DNA of 47,289 nt from Prolixibacteraceae bacterium (GTDB lineage: Bacteria > Bacteroidota > Bacteroidia > Bacteroidales > Prolixibacteraceae). Under the pieces are notes generated by a model. The model had not been told where the DNA came from and ran no database searches. It was given only the letters and a program-made list of their open reading frames with translations. A program made the translations under genes and the position numbers. Within the stretch, counting starts at the first letter, position 1; the number at the start of each line of letters is the position of its first letter. Of this stretch, positions 23,787 to 31,778 are shown piece by piece. The stretch lies in assembly GCA_003457135.1 (NCBI GenBank), contig DMSQ01000030.1, forward strand, positions 27,343-74,631, given 5' to 3'.

Positions 23787-24820
23787 TGAATATGAAAGCA
23801 ATAGTAAAAATAAGGCCGGAAAAAGGGATATGGATGGCCGATGTTCCAATGCCTTGGGTGGGTCCGAACGATGTTCTGATAAAGGTTAAAAAATCGGCCA
23901 TTTGTGGAACCGATCTGCATATCTACAAATGGGACGAATGGGCACAGAATACCATCAAAACCCCATTGGTGATTGGTCACGAATATATGGGAATTGTTGT
24001 CGAAAAAGGTTCAGAAGTTTCGCGTGTTCACCTTGGTGAACGGGTCACTGTCGAAGGCCATATTTCATGCGGATTTTGCCGTAATTGCCGTCGCGGCCGT
24101 CAACACATCTGTGATCATACTATTGGGATAGGGGTCAGTCGTGACGGAGGTTTCGCCGAATATGTTTCGGTACCCGCCTCAAACGTTCTGAAAGTGGATG
24201 AACGGATTTCGGACGAGCTCATGTCGGTGATGGATCCGCTGGGAAATGCCACACACACTGCACTTTCATTCCCGTTGCTGGGAGAAGATGTGCTGATCAC
24301 CGGTATTGGGGGGCCAATCGGAGCGATGGCTACAGCAGTTTGTAAATTCGCTGGAGCCAGGTATATTGTTGGCACTGATTTGAGCGAATATCGCCGAAAT
24401 CTGGCCCTCAAAATGGGAGCAACTAAAGTTATTGATCCGCGCCAAGAAAGCATCAAAGATGTCCTAAAATCGCTAGGAATGGTCGGCGGTTTCGATATTG
24501 GTCTGGAGTGCAGCGGATCGGCAACCGCTTTTAGCGACATGGTTGAAAATATGTACAACGGCGGAAAAGTTTCGCTGCTTGGTCTCCTACCTTCTTCAAC
24601 CCAGTTAAACTGGAGTAAATTAATATTTAAAGGACTGACCCTTAAAGGAATATATGGACGTGAAATGTATGAAACCTGGTACCAGATGGAAATGATGCTT
24701 TCACACGGCCTGGATATTAGTCCCGTAATCACTCATCGTTTTCCTGCCGATGGTTTTCTGCAAGCTTTCCAAATCATGGAAGAAGGTAATTGCGGGAAAA
24801 TAATTCTGAACTGGGAATAA
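23786..24820 (+). CDS. tdh: L-threonine 3-dehydrogenase
   Basis: 344 residues of the zinc-dependent medium-chain dehydrogenase family, very close in pattern to E. coli Tdh. Shared stretches include the start ...KGIWMADVP, AICGTDLHIYKWDEW, the structural-zinc cysteines CGFCRNCRRGRQHIC, a Rossmann-type glycine motif (GIGGPIGAMA), and KGIYGREMYETWYQME near the C-terminus. It oxidises L-threonine to 2-amino-3-ketobutyrate with NAD+. The start could be 23786 or the ATG at 23792; the second aligns with the E. coli start. It shares one base with the GH32 stop, so it is probably co-translated. No kbl (the usual partner) is adjacent. Confidence 0.92.
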   Translation: MNMKAIVKIRPEKGIWMADVPMPWVGPNDVLIKVKKSAICGTDLHIYKWDEWAQNTIKTPLVIGHEYMGIVVEKGSEVSRVHLGERVTVEGHISCGFCRNCRRGRQHICDHTIGIGVSRDGGFAEYVSVPASNVLKVDERISDELMSVMDPLGNATHTALSFPLLGEDVLITGIGGPIGAMATAVCKFAGARYIVGTDLSEYRRNLALKMGATKVIDPRQESIKDVLKSLGMVGGFDIGLECSGSATAFSDMVENMYNGGKVSLLGLLPSSTQLNWSKLIFKGLTLKGIYGREMYETWYQMEMMLSHGLDISPVITHRFPADGFLQAFQIMEEGNCGKIILNWE

Positions 24821-24825
24821 TGGTA

Positions 24826-25593
24826 TCAAAAATCAATATCTACCATCACCGGACAATGATCAGAATGAACTGCTGAAGGTATAATAGATGCATTCATTAT
24901 TTTATCTTTCAATTCGCTCGTAACCATGTGGTAATCAATACGCCAGCCCTTGTTATTCTTTCTTGCTCCTGCCCTGTAACTCCACCATGAATATTGATGT
25001 GGTTCAGAATTAATTTCTCTAAAACTATCAACATATCCATCGTCAACAAATCTGGAAAACCACTCACGTTCTTCAGGCAAAAATCCAGATGTACCCTGTT
25101 GTTTTTCAGGGTTATGAATATCAATCCAAAGTCTGCAAATATTATAGTCACCAGAAATAATTAACTTGGACCTGGTTTGTCTAAGTTCGTTCAGATAAGA
25201 ATGAAAATCGGTAAGAAAATCCATTTTAAATTCCTGTCTCACTCCCCCGGTTGTACCTGAAGGAAAATAGGCATTAATTACCGAAATATCACCAAAATCA
25301 GCTCTGATTACCCGGCCTTCAACATCGTATTTTGAATTACCCATACCATAAACTACCCGATCGGGTTTCTGCTTGGTAAATATTGCGACTCCGCTGTATC
25401 CGGGTTTTACTGCTGAAGCTACATAACCGAAATAACCCAGATTTTCAAAATCAGTTTCCTGCATTTGTCCTGGTTGTGCTTTTATTTCCTGAAAACAAAT
25501 TATATCCGGATCAACTTCTGCCAAGAAGCTAATTAATCCTTTATTTAAAGCAGACCGAATCCCATTAACATTATAGCTTAAAATCCTTTTCAC
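24826..25593 (-). CDS. Exodeoxyribonuclease III (AP endonuclease, XthA/ExoA type)
   Basis: 255 residues of the endonuclease/exonuclease/phosphatase fold. Motifs in order: ILSYNVNGIR, FQEIKAQ with the metal-binding Glu, SGDYN (catalytic Asp and Asn), WRIDYHM, and the terminal SDHCPV with the catalytic His. It cleaves at abasic sites and trims 3' ends in base-excision repair. It ends 6 bp from the tdh stop (convergent) and diverges from rsgA across 74 bp. Confidence 0.93.
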   Translation of the reverse strand: MKRILSYNVNGIRSALNKGLISFLAEVDPDIICFQEIKAQPGQMQETDFENLGYFGYVASAVKPGYSGVAIFTKQKPDRVVYGMGNSKYDVEGRVIRADFGDISVINAYFPSGTTGGVRQEFKMDFLTDFHSYLNELRQTRSKLIISGDYNICRLWIDIHNPEKQQGTSGFLPEEREWFSRFVDDGYVDSFREINSEPHQYSWWSYRAGARKNNKGWRIDYHMVTSELKDKIMNASIIPSAVHSDHCPVMVDIDF

Positions 25594-25602
25594 AATTTTT
25601 CG

Positions 25603-25610
25603 TACTTTTG
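25603..25610 (+). promoter_or_regulatory. Candidate -7 element for rsgA
   Basis: TACTTTTG fits TAnnTTTG, 57 bp upstream of the rsgA start in the exoIII-rsgA divergent gap. No clear -33 element. Confidence 0.3.
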
Positions 25611-25667
25611 ATTCATATTAAACGAGTTGCTAAAGTATAACGAATAAAATTAAAGAGAAAATATCCA

Positions 25668-26612
25668 TTGAAAAAAGGTATTGTCATCAAATCAACTGGC
25701 AGTTGGTACACGGTAAAAACAGAAGACGGTAATTTTATTGAAAGCAGAATAAAAGGAAATTTGCGGCTTAAGGGAATTAGAAGCACCAATCCAATTGCCG
25801 TTGGAGATCAGGTTGAATTAACTGAAACAAAAGAAGATAACAATGCCGATGGACTGACGGTTGGCTTCATTTCGAAAATATATCCACGAAAAAATTACAT
25901 TATCCGTAAGTCGCCAAATCTATCCAAAGAATCCCACATTATTGCTGCAAATATTGATCAGGCCTTTTTGATCGTTACCATTCAATATCCGGTAACTACG
26001 ACTACTTTCATCGACCGGTTTCTGGTTTCAGCAGAAGCATACCGAATACCCTGTCATGTCATTTTCAATAAAATTGATCTTTACAATGAAGAACAGATTG
26101 CTTTAATGAATTCATTAATTGCCATTTATGAAAATGCCGGATATCTTTGTCTGAAGATATCAGCACAAATGCATATCGGGATCGATGAACTAAAATCGAT
26201 GATGGTCAATAAAACAAATGTATTTTCAGGTCATTCAGGAGTCGGGAAATCAACCATCATTAATATTCTTCATCCACTTGGAAATTTAAAAACCGGAGAG
26301 ATTTCTGAAGCCCATTATTCCGGGAAACATACCACCACCAACTCCGAAATGTATGAATTTGAATTTGGCGGATTTATTATAGACACACCAGGCATAAAAG
26401 GATTTGGAGTACTCGAAATGGTCAAGGAAGAAATTTCACACTACTTTCCGGAAATATTCAGACTTCTGAACGAATGCCAGTATTATAATTGCACACACAC
26501 TCACGAACCGCAGTGTGCAGTAAAAAAATCGGTTGAAGAAGGTAAAATCGCACTCAGCAGATATCAATCTTATCTTGGATTGCTCGAGGGTGAGGAAAAG
26601 TATCGGAATTAA
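25668..26612 (+). CDS. rsgA: Ribosome small subunit-dependent GTPase A
   Basis: 314 residues starting with TTG; the product then begins MKKGIVIKSTGSWYTV, as expected for the family. It has an N-terminal OB fold, then a circularly permuted GTPase with G4 NKID before G1 (GHSGVGKST) and G3 (DTPGIKGFG), and a C-terminal zinc knuckle (C-x4-C-x-H-x-H-x4-C pattern in ECQYYNCTHTHEPQC). It acts late in 30S assembly. It is the only plus-strand gene in an otherwise minus-strand 10-kb block and converges on uvrC. Confidence 0.95.
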   Translation: MKKGIVIKSTGSWYTVKTEDGNFIESRIKGNLRLKGIRSTNPIAVGDQVELTETKEDNNADGLTVGFISKIYPRKNYIIRKSPNLSKESHIIAANIDQAFLIVTIQYPVTTTTFIDRFLVSAEAYRIPCHVIFNKIDLYNEEQIALMNSLIAIYENAGYLCLKISAQMHIGIDELKSMMVNKTNVFSGHSGVGKSTIINILHPLGNLKTGEISEAHYSGKHTTTNSEMYEFEFGGFIIDTPGIKGFGVLEMVKEEISHYFPEIFRLLNECQYYNCTHTHEPQCAVKKSVEEGKIALSRYQSYLGLLEGEEKYRN

Positions 26613-26676
26613 CCTATTTCGGTTCCTGAAAACAAAACTAAAAGTTCAAACTAAATGCCAATTAAACTGATTTATT

Positions 26677-28485
26677 TCAAACAGTTAGCCTATAAAAATC
26701 AAAGACTAAACGTGCTTTAGAATCGCCTATTTCGTTAGCCACCTCCCGGTAGCTGTGTTTTTTCATGTTCTCAACGCTTTTAAATCGCTTCAGAATGGCA
26801 GTTATCGTCTTCTCTCCTATTCCGGAAATATTTTCCAGTTCAGATTTTACAAAATCACCAGATCGCTTGTTTCGATGAAAGGTAATTCCGAACCGGTGGG
26901 CCTCATCACGCAATTGTTGAATAATTTTTAAGGTCTCCGAATTTTTATCCAGATACAATGGAACAGAATCTCCCGGAAAATAAATCTCCTCCAAACGTTT
27001 TGCGATTCCAATGACAGATATATTTCCGCGAAGATCAAGTTTTTCCAACGCGTTTAAAGCTGCGCTCAACTGCCCCTTCCCTCCATCAATAATTATCAGT
27101 TGTGGTAATGACTGCTCTTCTTCTTTCAATCGTTTATATCTCCGTAAAACGACTTCCTCCATCGAAGCAAAATCATTGGGCCCCTCAACTGATTTGACAT
27201 TAAAATGACGGTAATCTTTTTTTGATGGACGTGTATTTCTAAATACCACGCATGAAGAAACCGGATTTGTCCCTTGCAGATTGCTGTTGTCGAAACACTC
27301 AATATGCACCGGCTGGACTTTAAGTTGAAGATCCTTTTGCATGGTTTCCAAAATTCGGGATGCATTTTTCTCGGTTTTTGAAACCAATTGATGTTTCATC
27401 TTCTCGATTCGGAAGTATTTTGCATTACGTTCTGAAAGTTCAAGAAGCTTCTTTTTATCCCCTTGTTTCGGTATTTGAGTTTTAACACCTTCTAACTGGA
27501 TACTTATTTTAAACGGAACCAAAATTTCTTTTGCATTGCTGAATATTTTCTGTCTGATATCCACAATGGCAAATTCCAAAAGCTCGTCAGACGATTCATC
27601 CAGGACTTTCTTAATTTCCATGGTATAGGTCTGGATAATAGCGCCACGAATGATTTTAAGATAATTCACGTATGCAAAAGCTTCATCCACTTCTATGGTG
27701 AAAACATCCACATCATTAATAGTATTACTAACTACCGTTGAGCGTGATTGAAACTTTTCGAGTAAATCAAGTTTTTCTTTCACAATTGCAGCATCCTCAA
27801 ACTTCATTTCAACGGAATACTGTCGCATTATATCCTTGAGATATTTAATAACTCCCGTGATGTTACCTTTCAATATCTCCTTGATCTGATCAATACTTTT
27901 CTGGTAGTTGTCAGACTCAATTTTACCAATACAAGGAGCATTGCAATTACCAATATGAAATTCCAGACAAACTCTGAATTTCTTTTGACGTATGTTTTCT
28001 TCGTACAGATTCAATTTACAATTTCGCAGTTTGAACAGCTTACTAAAAAGATCGAGTAACATCCGAACGGTTAATATAGAAGTATATGGTCCGAAATAAG
28101 TTGACCCGTCACGTATCACATTTCTTGTTTGAAAGACTCTGGGAAAAGGTTCGTTTTTAATAACGATCCACGGATAGGTTTTATCATCCTTTAGCCTGAT
28201 ATTATATCTGGGTTGATATTTTTTTATGAGGTTGTTTTCAAGAAGCAAAGCGTCCTGCTCGGTTTCAACAACCATGTGTTTGATTTCAGCAATACTTCTG
28301 ACAAGTAAAGCTGTTTTCCGGTTCTGTTGATTTTTGTTTAAATAGGAAGTAACTCTCTTCTTCAAATTCTTGGCTTTCCCAACATAAATGATTTTTCCCA
28401 AAGAATCGAAGTACTGATAGATTCCAGGTTGATCAGGCAAGACAGAAACCAAAGATTTTAAATATTCAAGATTTTTCACAACCAT
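26677..28485 (-). CDS. uvrC: Excinuclease ABC subunit C
   Basis: 602 residues, normal length for UvrC. It has an N-terminal GIY-YIG nuclease (PGIYQYFDSLGKIIYVGKAKNLKKRV), a cysteine cluster (CLEFHIGNCNAPCIG), a UVR motif (~205-240), an RNase H-like 5' nuclease domain with ECFDNSNLQG and IIDGGKGQL, and C-terminal helix-hairpin-helix motifs (ISGIGEKTITAILKRF). It makes both incisions in nucleotide-excision repair. It follows apt by 24 bp in the ybeY-mnmG-apt-uvrC order that I recall as common in Bacteroidota. Confidence 0.96.
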   Translation of the reverse strand: MVVKNLEYLKSLVSVLPDQPGIYQYFDSLGKIIYVGKAKNLKKRVTSYLNKNQQNRKTALLVRSIAEIKHMVVETEQDALLLENNLIKKYQPRYNIRLKDDKTYPWIVIKNEPFPRVFQTRNVIRDGSTYFGPYTSILTVRMLLDLFSKLFKLRNCKLNLYEENIRQKKFRVCLEFHIGNCNAPCIGKIESDNYQKSIDQIKEILKGNITGVIKYLKDIMRQYSVEMKFEDAAIVKEKLDLLEKFQSRSTVVSNTINDVDVFTIEVDEAFAYVNYLKIIRGAIIQTYTMEIKKVLDESSDELLEFAIVDIRQKIFSNAKEILVPFKISIQLEGVKTQIPKQGDKKKLLELSERNAKYFRIEKMKHQLVSKTEKNASRILETMQKDLQLKVQPVHIECFDNSNLQGTNPVSSCVVFRNTRPSKKDYRHFNVKSVEGPNDFASMEEVVLRRYKRLKEEEQSLPQLIIIDGGKGQLSAALNALEKLDLRGNISVIGIAKRLEEIYFPGDSVPLYLDKNSETLKIIQQLRDEAHRFGITFHRNKRSGDFVKSELENISGIGEKTITAILKRFKSVENMKKHSYREVANEIGDSKARLVFDFYRLTV

Positions 28486-28509
28486 CAGAAAGAGTCATTT
28501 TTGGGCAGT

Positions 28510-29028
28510 CTAATATTGAATTACGGAATGGGTATCATACCGTGCCAATTCTTTCTTATTTTCCGTCTGAATAAAAGTTAAATCAATTATAAACGAGAAA
28601 TAAATGCGTTTGACATTCATTTGCTTTACCAAATTCAGCGCTGCAAGAGCTGTGCCTCCTGTTGCCAATAAATCATCATGGATTAGCACAATGTCATTTT
28701 CGCTCAATGCATCAACATGCATTTCAATGGTATCCACACCATATTCCAACTCATACGATTCCTTTACGACGTCTGCCGGTAGTTTTCCCTTTTTACGAAT
28801 GGGAACAAAACCGGCATTAATACAATACGCAACCGCTCCGCCAACAATAAAACCACGTGATTCAAGAGAAACTATTTTTGTAATTCCTTTGTCCCGGTAA
28901 TAATCAGATATTTGATCAACTACACTTTTAAAAGCTATCGGTTCTTTTAAAAGTGTGGTTATATCTTTAAAACTGATACCTTCAATGGGGTAATTCTCAA
29001 TAGTACGAACAAAGCTTTTAAGATCCAT
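28510..29028 (-). CDS. apt: Adenine phosphoribosyltransferase
   Basis: 172 residues from the ATG at 29028 (MDLKSFVRTIENYPIEGISFKDI), the usual Apt N-terminus. A GTG at 29058 would add ten residues translated across the parS-like palindrome and is rejected. The PRPP-binding motif VLIHDDLLATGGTA (~118-131) and the ESRGFIVGG loop are present. It salvages adenine to AMP. The 29-bp spacer to mnmG is almost filled by the palindrome at 29043-29056. Confidence 0.95.
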   Translation of the reverse strand: MDLKSFVRTIENYPIEGISFKDITTLLKEPIAFKSVVDQISDYYRDKGITKIVSLESRGFIVGGAVAYCINAGFVPIRKKGKLPADVVKESYELEYGVDTIEMHVDALSENDIVLIHDDLLATGGTALAALNLVKQMNVKRIYFSFIIDLTFIQTENKKELARYDTHSVIQY

Positions 29029-29042
29029 AATTAGATTTTTCA

Positions 29043-29056
29043 GTTCCACGTGGAAC
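29043..29056. promoter_or_regulatory. parS-type ParB/Noc binding palindrome
   Basis: GTTCCACGTGGAAC is a perfect 14-bp palindrome with T and A/T flanks, matching the core of chromosomal parS sites (TGTTYCACGTGRAACA; Pseudomonas-type sites have this same GTTCCACGTGGAAC core). It lies between mnmG and apt, outside both coding sequences if apt starts at 29028. Such sites cluster near the replication origin and load ParB for segregation. Confidence 0.8.
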
Positions 29057-29057
29057 A

Positions 29058-30935
29058 CTAACGACCAAGTAATACAAGTAACACATTAATATCTGATGGA
29101 CTTACACCGCTGATCCGACTCGCCTGACCAATTGTTTCAGGTTGAATTTCGGAAAGCTTTTCTCTGGCCTCAGTACTTATTGTAGATATTTTAGTATAAT
29201 CAAACTTTCCATCAATACTAATATTTTCAAGCCTTTTGAACTTATTGGCTACCAATTTTTCCCGATCAATATATCCCGCATATTTGATCGCAATCTCTGC
29301 AGATTCCAAGATTTCAGTAAAACGATCTTCCGGAATACCTTTCAAGAACGACTTAAAAGGCTTAATTTCTTCATTCAAATCAAAAATTGAAATCTGAGGA
29401 CGCAAAATAATATCAATCAGTTTCACACCTTGCTTAAGAATTACTGTTCCTTTCTCTTTTAATATATGATCAATATATTGCGGCTTAATGGAGAAATTAG
29501 TAACAAATTCGATGATCTGATCAACAGCATTTTTCTTCTCAATTACTAAATCCAGCCTGTCCTTCCGGGCTAAACCGAGCTCAAATGATCGAGAGGTCAG
29601 CCTAAAATCAGCATTGTCTTGTCTCAGTAAAATCCTGTATTCTGCCCTTGATGTAAACATACGATAAGGTTCATCAACACCCTTGGTAACTAAATCATCA
29701 ACCAGAACCCCGATATAAGCTTCATCCCGATTAAGAACAAACGGACTTAATCCATGCACATTTTGATGAGCATTTATCCCGGCAATTAAACCCTGGGCAG
29801 CGGCTTCTTCATAACCAGTGGTCCCGTTAATCTGACCGGAAAAGAAAAGATTTGAAATGAGTTTAGTTTCCAGAGTATGGGTCAATTGAGTAGGATCAAA
29901 ATAATCATATTCAATAGCATATCCTGGTCTGAAAATCCGAACATTCTCCAAACCCGGAACTTCCTTAAGGGCTCGTAACTGGATGTCCCAGGGCAAAGAA
30001 GACGAAAAGCCATTCAAATAATACTCAATGGTGGACTCCCCTTCAGGTTCAAGAAATAACTGATGAGAAGTTCTTTCAGTGAAAGTTACAATTTTTGCTT
30101 CTATGCTTGGGCAATAACGTGGACCTGTTCCAACAATCGTCCCGTTATACATGGGTGAGTCAGCAAATCCTTCTTCTAAAATTGAATGTACTTTCTCGTT
30201 TGTATAGGTTATCCAACAGCTTTTTTGCTTCAAAGTAGATTTAACTTCCGGTAGAAACGAGAATTTTTGAATATTCTCATCACCTTCCTGTTCTTGCAAT
30301 TTCGAAAAATCAATTGACCGTCCATCAATACGAACAGGGGTACCCGTTTTTAATCTTCCGGTTTTAAAACCCAAACTGAACAATTGATCTGAAATATGGT
30401 AGGATGCATTTTCTCCAATACGACCGCCTTCCATCTGCGATTTTCCGATGTGCATCAGGCCATTTAAAAAAGTACCGTTGGTTAAAATTACAGATTTGGA
30501 GTAAAAATCAACCCCAATTCTTGTTTTAACACCGTTCACCTTATTGTCCCTGATATGCAAAGAAACAACAGCATCCTGCCATAAATCCAAATTATCGGTA
30601 TTTTCCAAAACGTTACGCCAAATTTCAGTGAAACGGAAACGGTCGCACTGTGATCGTGGGCTCCACATTGCCGGACCTTTAGACCGGTTGAGCATTCGAA
30701 ACTGAATGCTTGACTGATCAGTAACAATACCTGAATACCCTCCCAAGGCATCAATTTCACGGACCATCTGACCCTTTGCTATTCCTCCCATAGCCGGATT
30801 GCACGACATCTGAGCATATTTGGTCATGTCCATTGTAATTAACAATGTTTTTGAACCTAAATTTGCCGAAGCACATGCCGCTTCACATCCGGCATGACCT
30901 CCACCCACAACAATTACATCGTAAATCGGTAACAT
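29058..30935 (-). CDS. mnmG: tRNA uridine-5-carboxymethylaminomethyl modification enzyme MnmG (GidA)
   Basis: 625 residues with the FAD-binding Rossmann start DVIVVGGGHAGCEAA, the conserved CNPAMGGIAKGQMVREIDALGG block, the GTGPRYCPSIEAK segment, the second motif GTTGYEEAAAQGL, and the C-terminal MnmE-binding helical domain (ETIGQASRISGVSPSDI). With MnmE it modifies the wobble uridine of several tRNAs. In many bacteria gidA lies near oriC. The downstream spacer carries the parS-type site. Confidence 0.97.
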   Translation of the reverse strand: MLPIYDVIVVGGGHAGCEAACASANLGSKTLLITMDMTKYAQMSCNPAMGGIAKGQMVREIDALGGYSGIVTDQSSIQFRMLNRSKGPAMWSPRSQCDRFRFTEIWRNVLENTDNLDLWQDAVVSLHIRDNKVNGVKTRIGVDFYSKSVILTNGTFLNGLMHIGKSQMEGGRIGENASYHISDQLFSLGFKTGRLKTGTPVRIDGRSIDFSKLQEQEGDENIQKFSFLPEVKSTLKQKSCWITYTNEKVHSILEEGFADSPMYNGTIVGTGPRYCPSIEAKIVTFTERTSHQLFLEPEGESTIEYYLNGFSSSLPWDIQLRALKEVPGLENVRIFRPGYAIEYDYFDPTQLTHTLETKLISNLFFSGQINGTTGYEEAAAQGLIAGINAHQNVHGLSPFVLNRDEAYIGVLVDDLVTKGVDEPYRMFTSRAEYRILLRQDNADFRLTSRSFELGLARKDRLDLVIEKKNAVDQIIEFVTNFSIKPQYIDHILKEKGTVILKQGVKLIDIILRPQISIFDLNEEIKPFKSFLKGIPEDRFTEILESAEIAIKYAGYIDREKLVANKFKRLENISIDGKFDYTKISTISTEAREKLSEIQPETIGQASRISGVSPSDINVLLVLLGR

Positions 30936-30955
30936 TATTACTACAATATATATAA

Positions 30956-31378
30956 TTAAATAACTGTCAATATCTTAAGATAAATATCTTCTTTAGTGGT
31001 CATTATGTTTTTATCTTTTTTACTCTTATCCATATATCCTAACAAATGCAAAACTCCATGAATTAATATCCGATGAATCTCATTTTCAAAACTGGTGTTA
31101 TAAGTTCCCGCATTTTCTTTTACCCGGTCAACACTAATAAAAATGTCACCTTGAACTAAATTATCTTTAACATAGCCGAACGTGATAATATCGGTATAAT
31201 AATCATGATCCAGGTATTTTTTATTCATCTCCAATAAATAGCCGTCGGAACAAAATATAAATGAAATATCTCCGACAGATTTTCCTTCCGAAACAATTAC
31301 ATTCTTAATCCAGCGAATTAATATCCTTTTCTTCAACTTTGGAACGGGGGCATCTTCACTGAAAAATTTTACACTCAT
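30956..31378 (-). CDS. ybeY: Endoribonuclease YbeY (rRNA maturation)
   Basis: 140 residues of the UPF0054 family. The zinc motif HGVLHLLGY occurs near residue 110, but the usual third histidine (HGxLHLxGYDH) is replaced: the sequence reads GYMDKSKKDK. The substrate-side segment YYTDIITFGY replaces the common TDVLSFP. YbeY matures 16S rRNA 3' ends and takes part in ribosome quality control. Its ATG overlaps the stop of the upstream ATPase by one base (TAATG). Confidence 0.9.
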   Translation of the reverse strand: MSVKFFSEDAPVPKLKKRILIRWIKNVIVSEGKSVGDISFIFCSDGYLLEMNKKYLDHDYYTDIITFGYVKDNLVQGDIFISVDRVKENAGTYNTSFENEIHRILIHGVLHLLGYMDKSKKDKNIMTTKEDIYLKILTVI

Positions 31379-31776
31379 TAGTTGAAATTGTATTTAATCC
31401 TCACTTTTCTTCCACCTTCGAAATAGTCCAGTTCATCGGCAAAACTACGGATAAGAAAAACTCCGCGTCCATTTTCATTTTTAATGTTTTCTTCAGAAGT
31501 GGGATCTTTTAAACAGTCTGCCGAAAAACCATCACCTTCATCAGTAACTTCAATAGATAATTCCTTTTCCACACATTTTACCTTAATACATATTTTTTTT
31601 AACATATTCAATTTATTACCATGAACAATTGAATTTGTTAAAGCTTCACTTAGTCCTAAAAAAACCTGATTAAAATAAGAATGATCCAGATTAGATTCTG
31701 CAAATACCTCTTCTAAAAACAACCTCGCGTTGTTTATATTGTTTAGATTTGAAGATATGACCAATAAATGTTCCAA
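31378..31776 (-). CDS. Anti-sigma-factor-type ATP-binding protein (RsbW/SpoIIAB-like HATPase)
   Basis: 132 residues forming one GHKL ATPase domain: N-box LGLSEALTNSIVHGN, G1 DEGDGF and G2 GRGVFLIRSFADEL. Family members are serine kinases or anti-sigma factors paired with STAS proteins; neither a STAS partner nor a sigma factor is in this window. It is tightly packed between DUF4175 (2-bp gap) and ybeY (1-bp overlap). The partner is unknown. Confidence 0.88.
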   Translation of the reverse strand: MEHLLVISSNLNNINNARLFLEEVFAESNLDHSYFNQVFLGLSEALTNSIVHGNKLNMLKKICIKVKCVEKELSIEVTDEGDGFSADCLKDPTSEENIKNENGRGVFLIRSFADELDYFEGGRKVRIKYNFN

Positions 31777-31778
31777 TA

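Noticed and set aside
7373..28859. Other CACGTG hexamers (7373-7378, 17680-17685, 28854-28859) as extra parS sites
   Set aside because: None has the GTTC...GAAC arms; all lie inside coding sequence.
29029..29058. GTG start of apt at 29058
   Set aside because: It would place the parS-like palindrome inside the gene, and the family N-terminus begins at the ATG at 29028.
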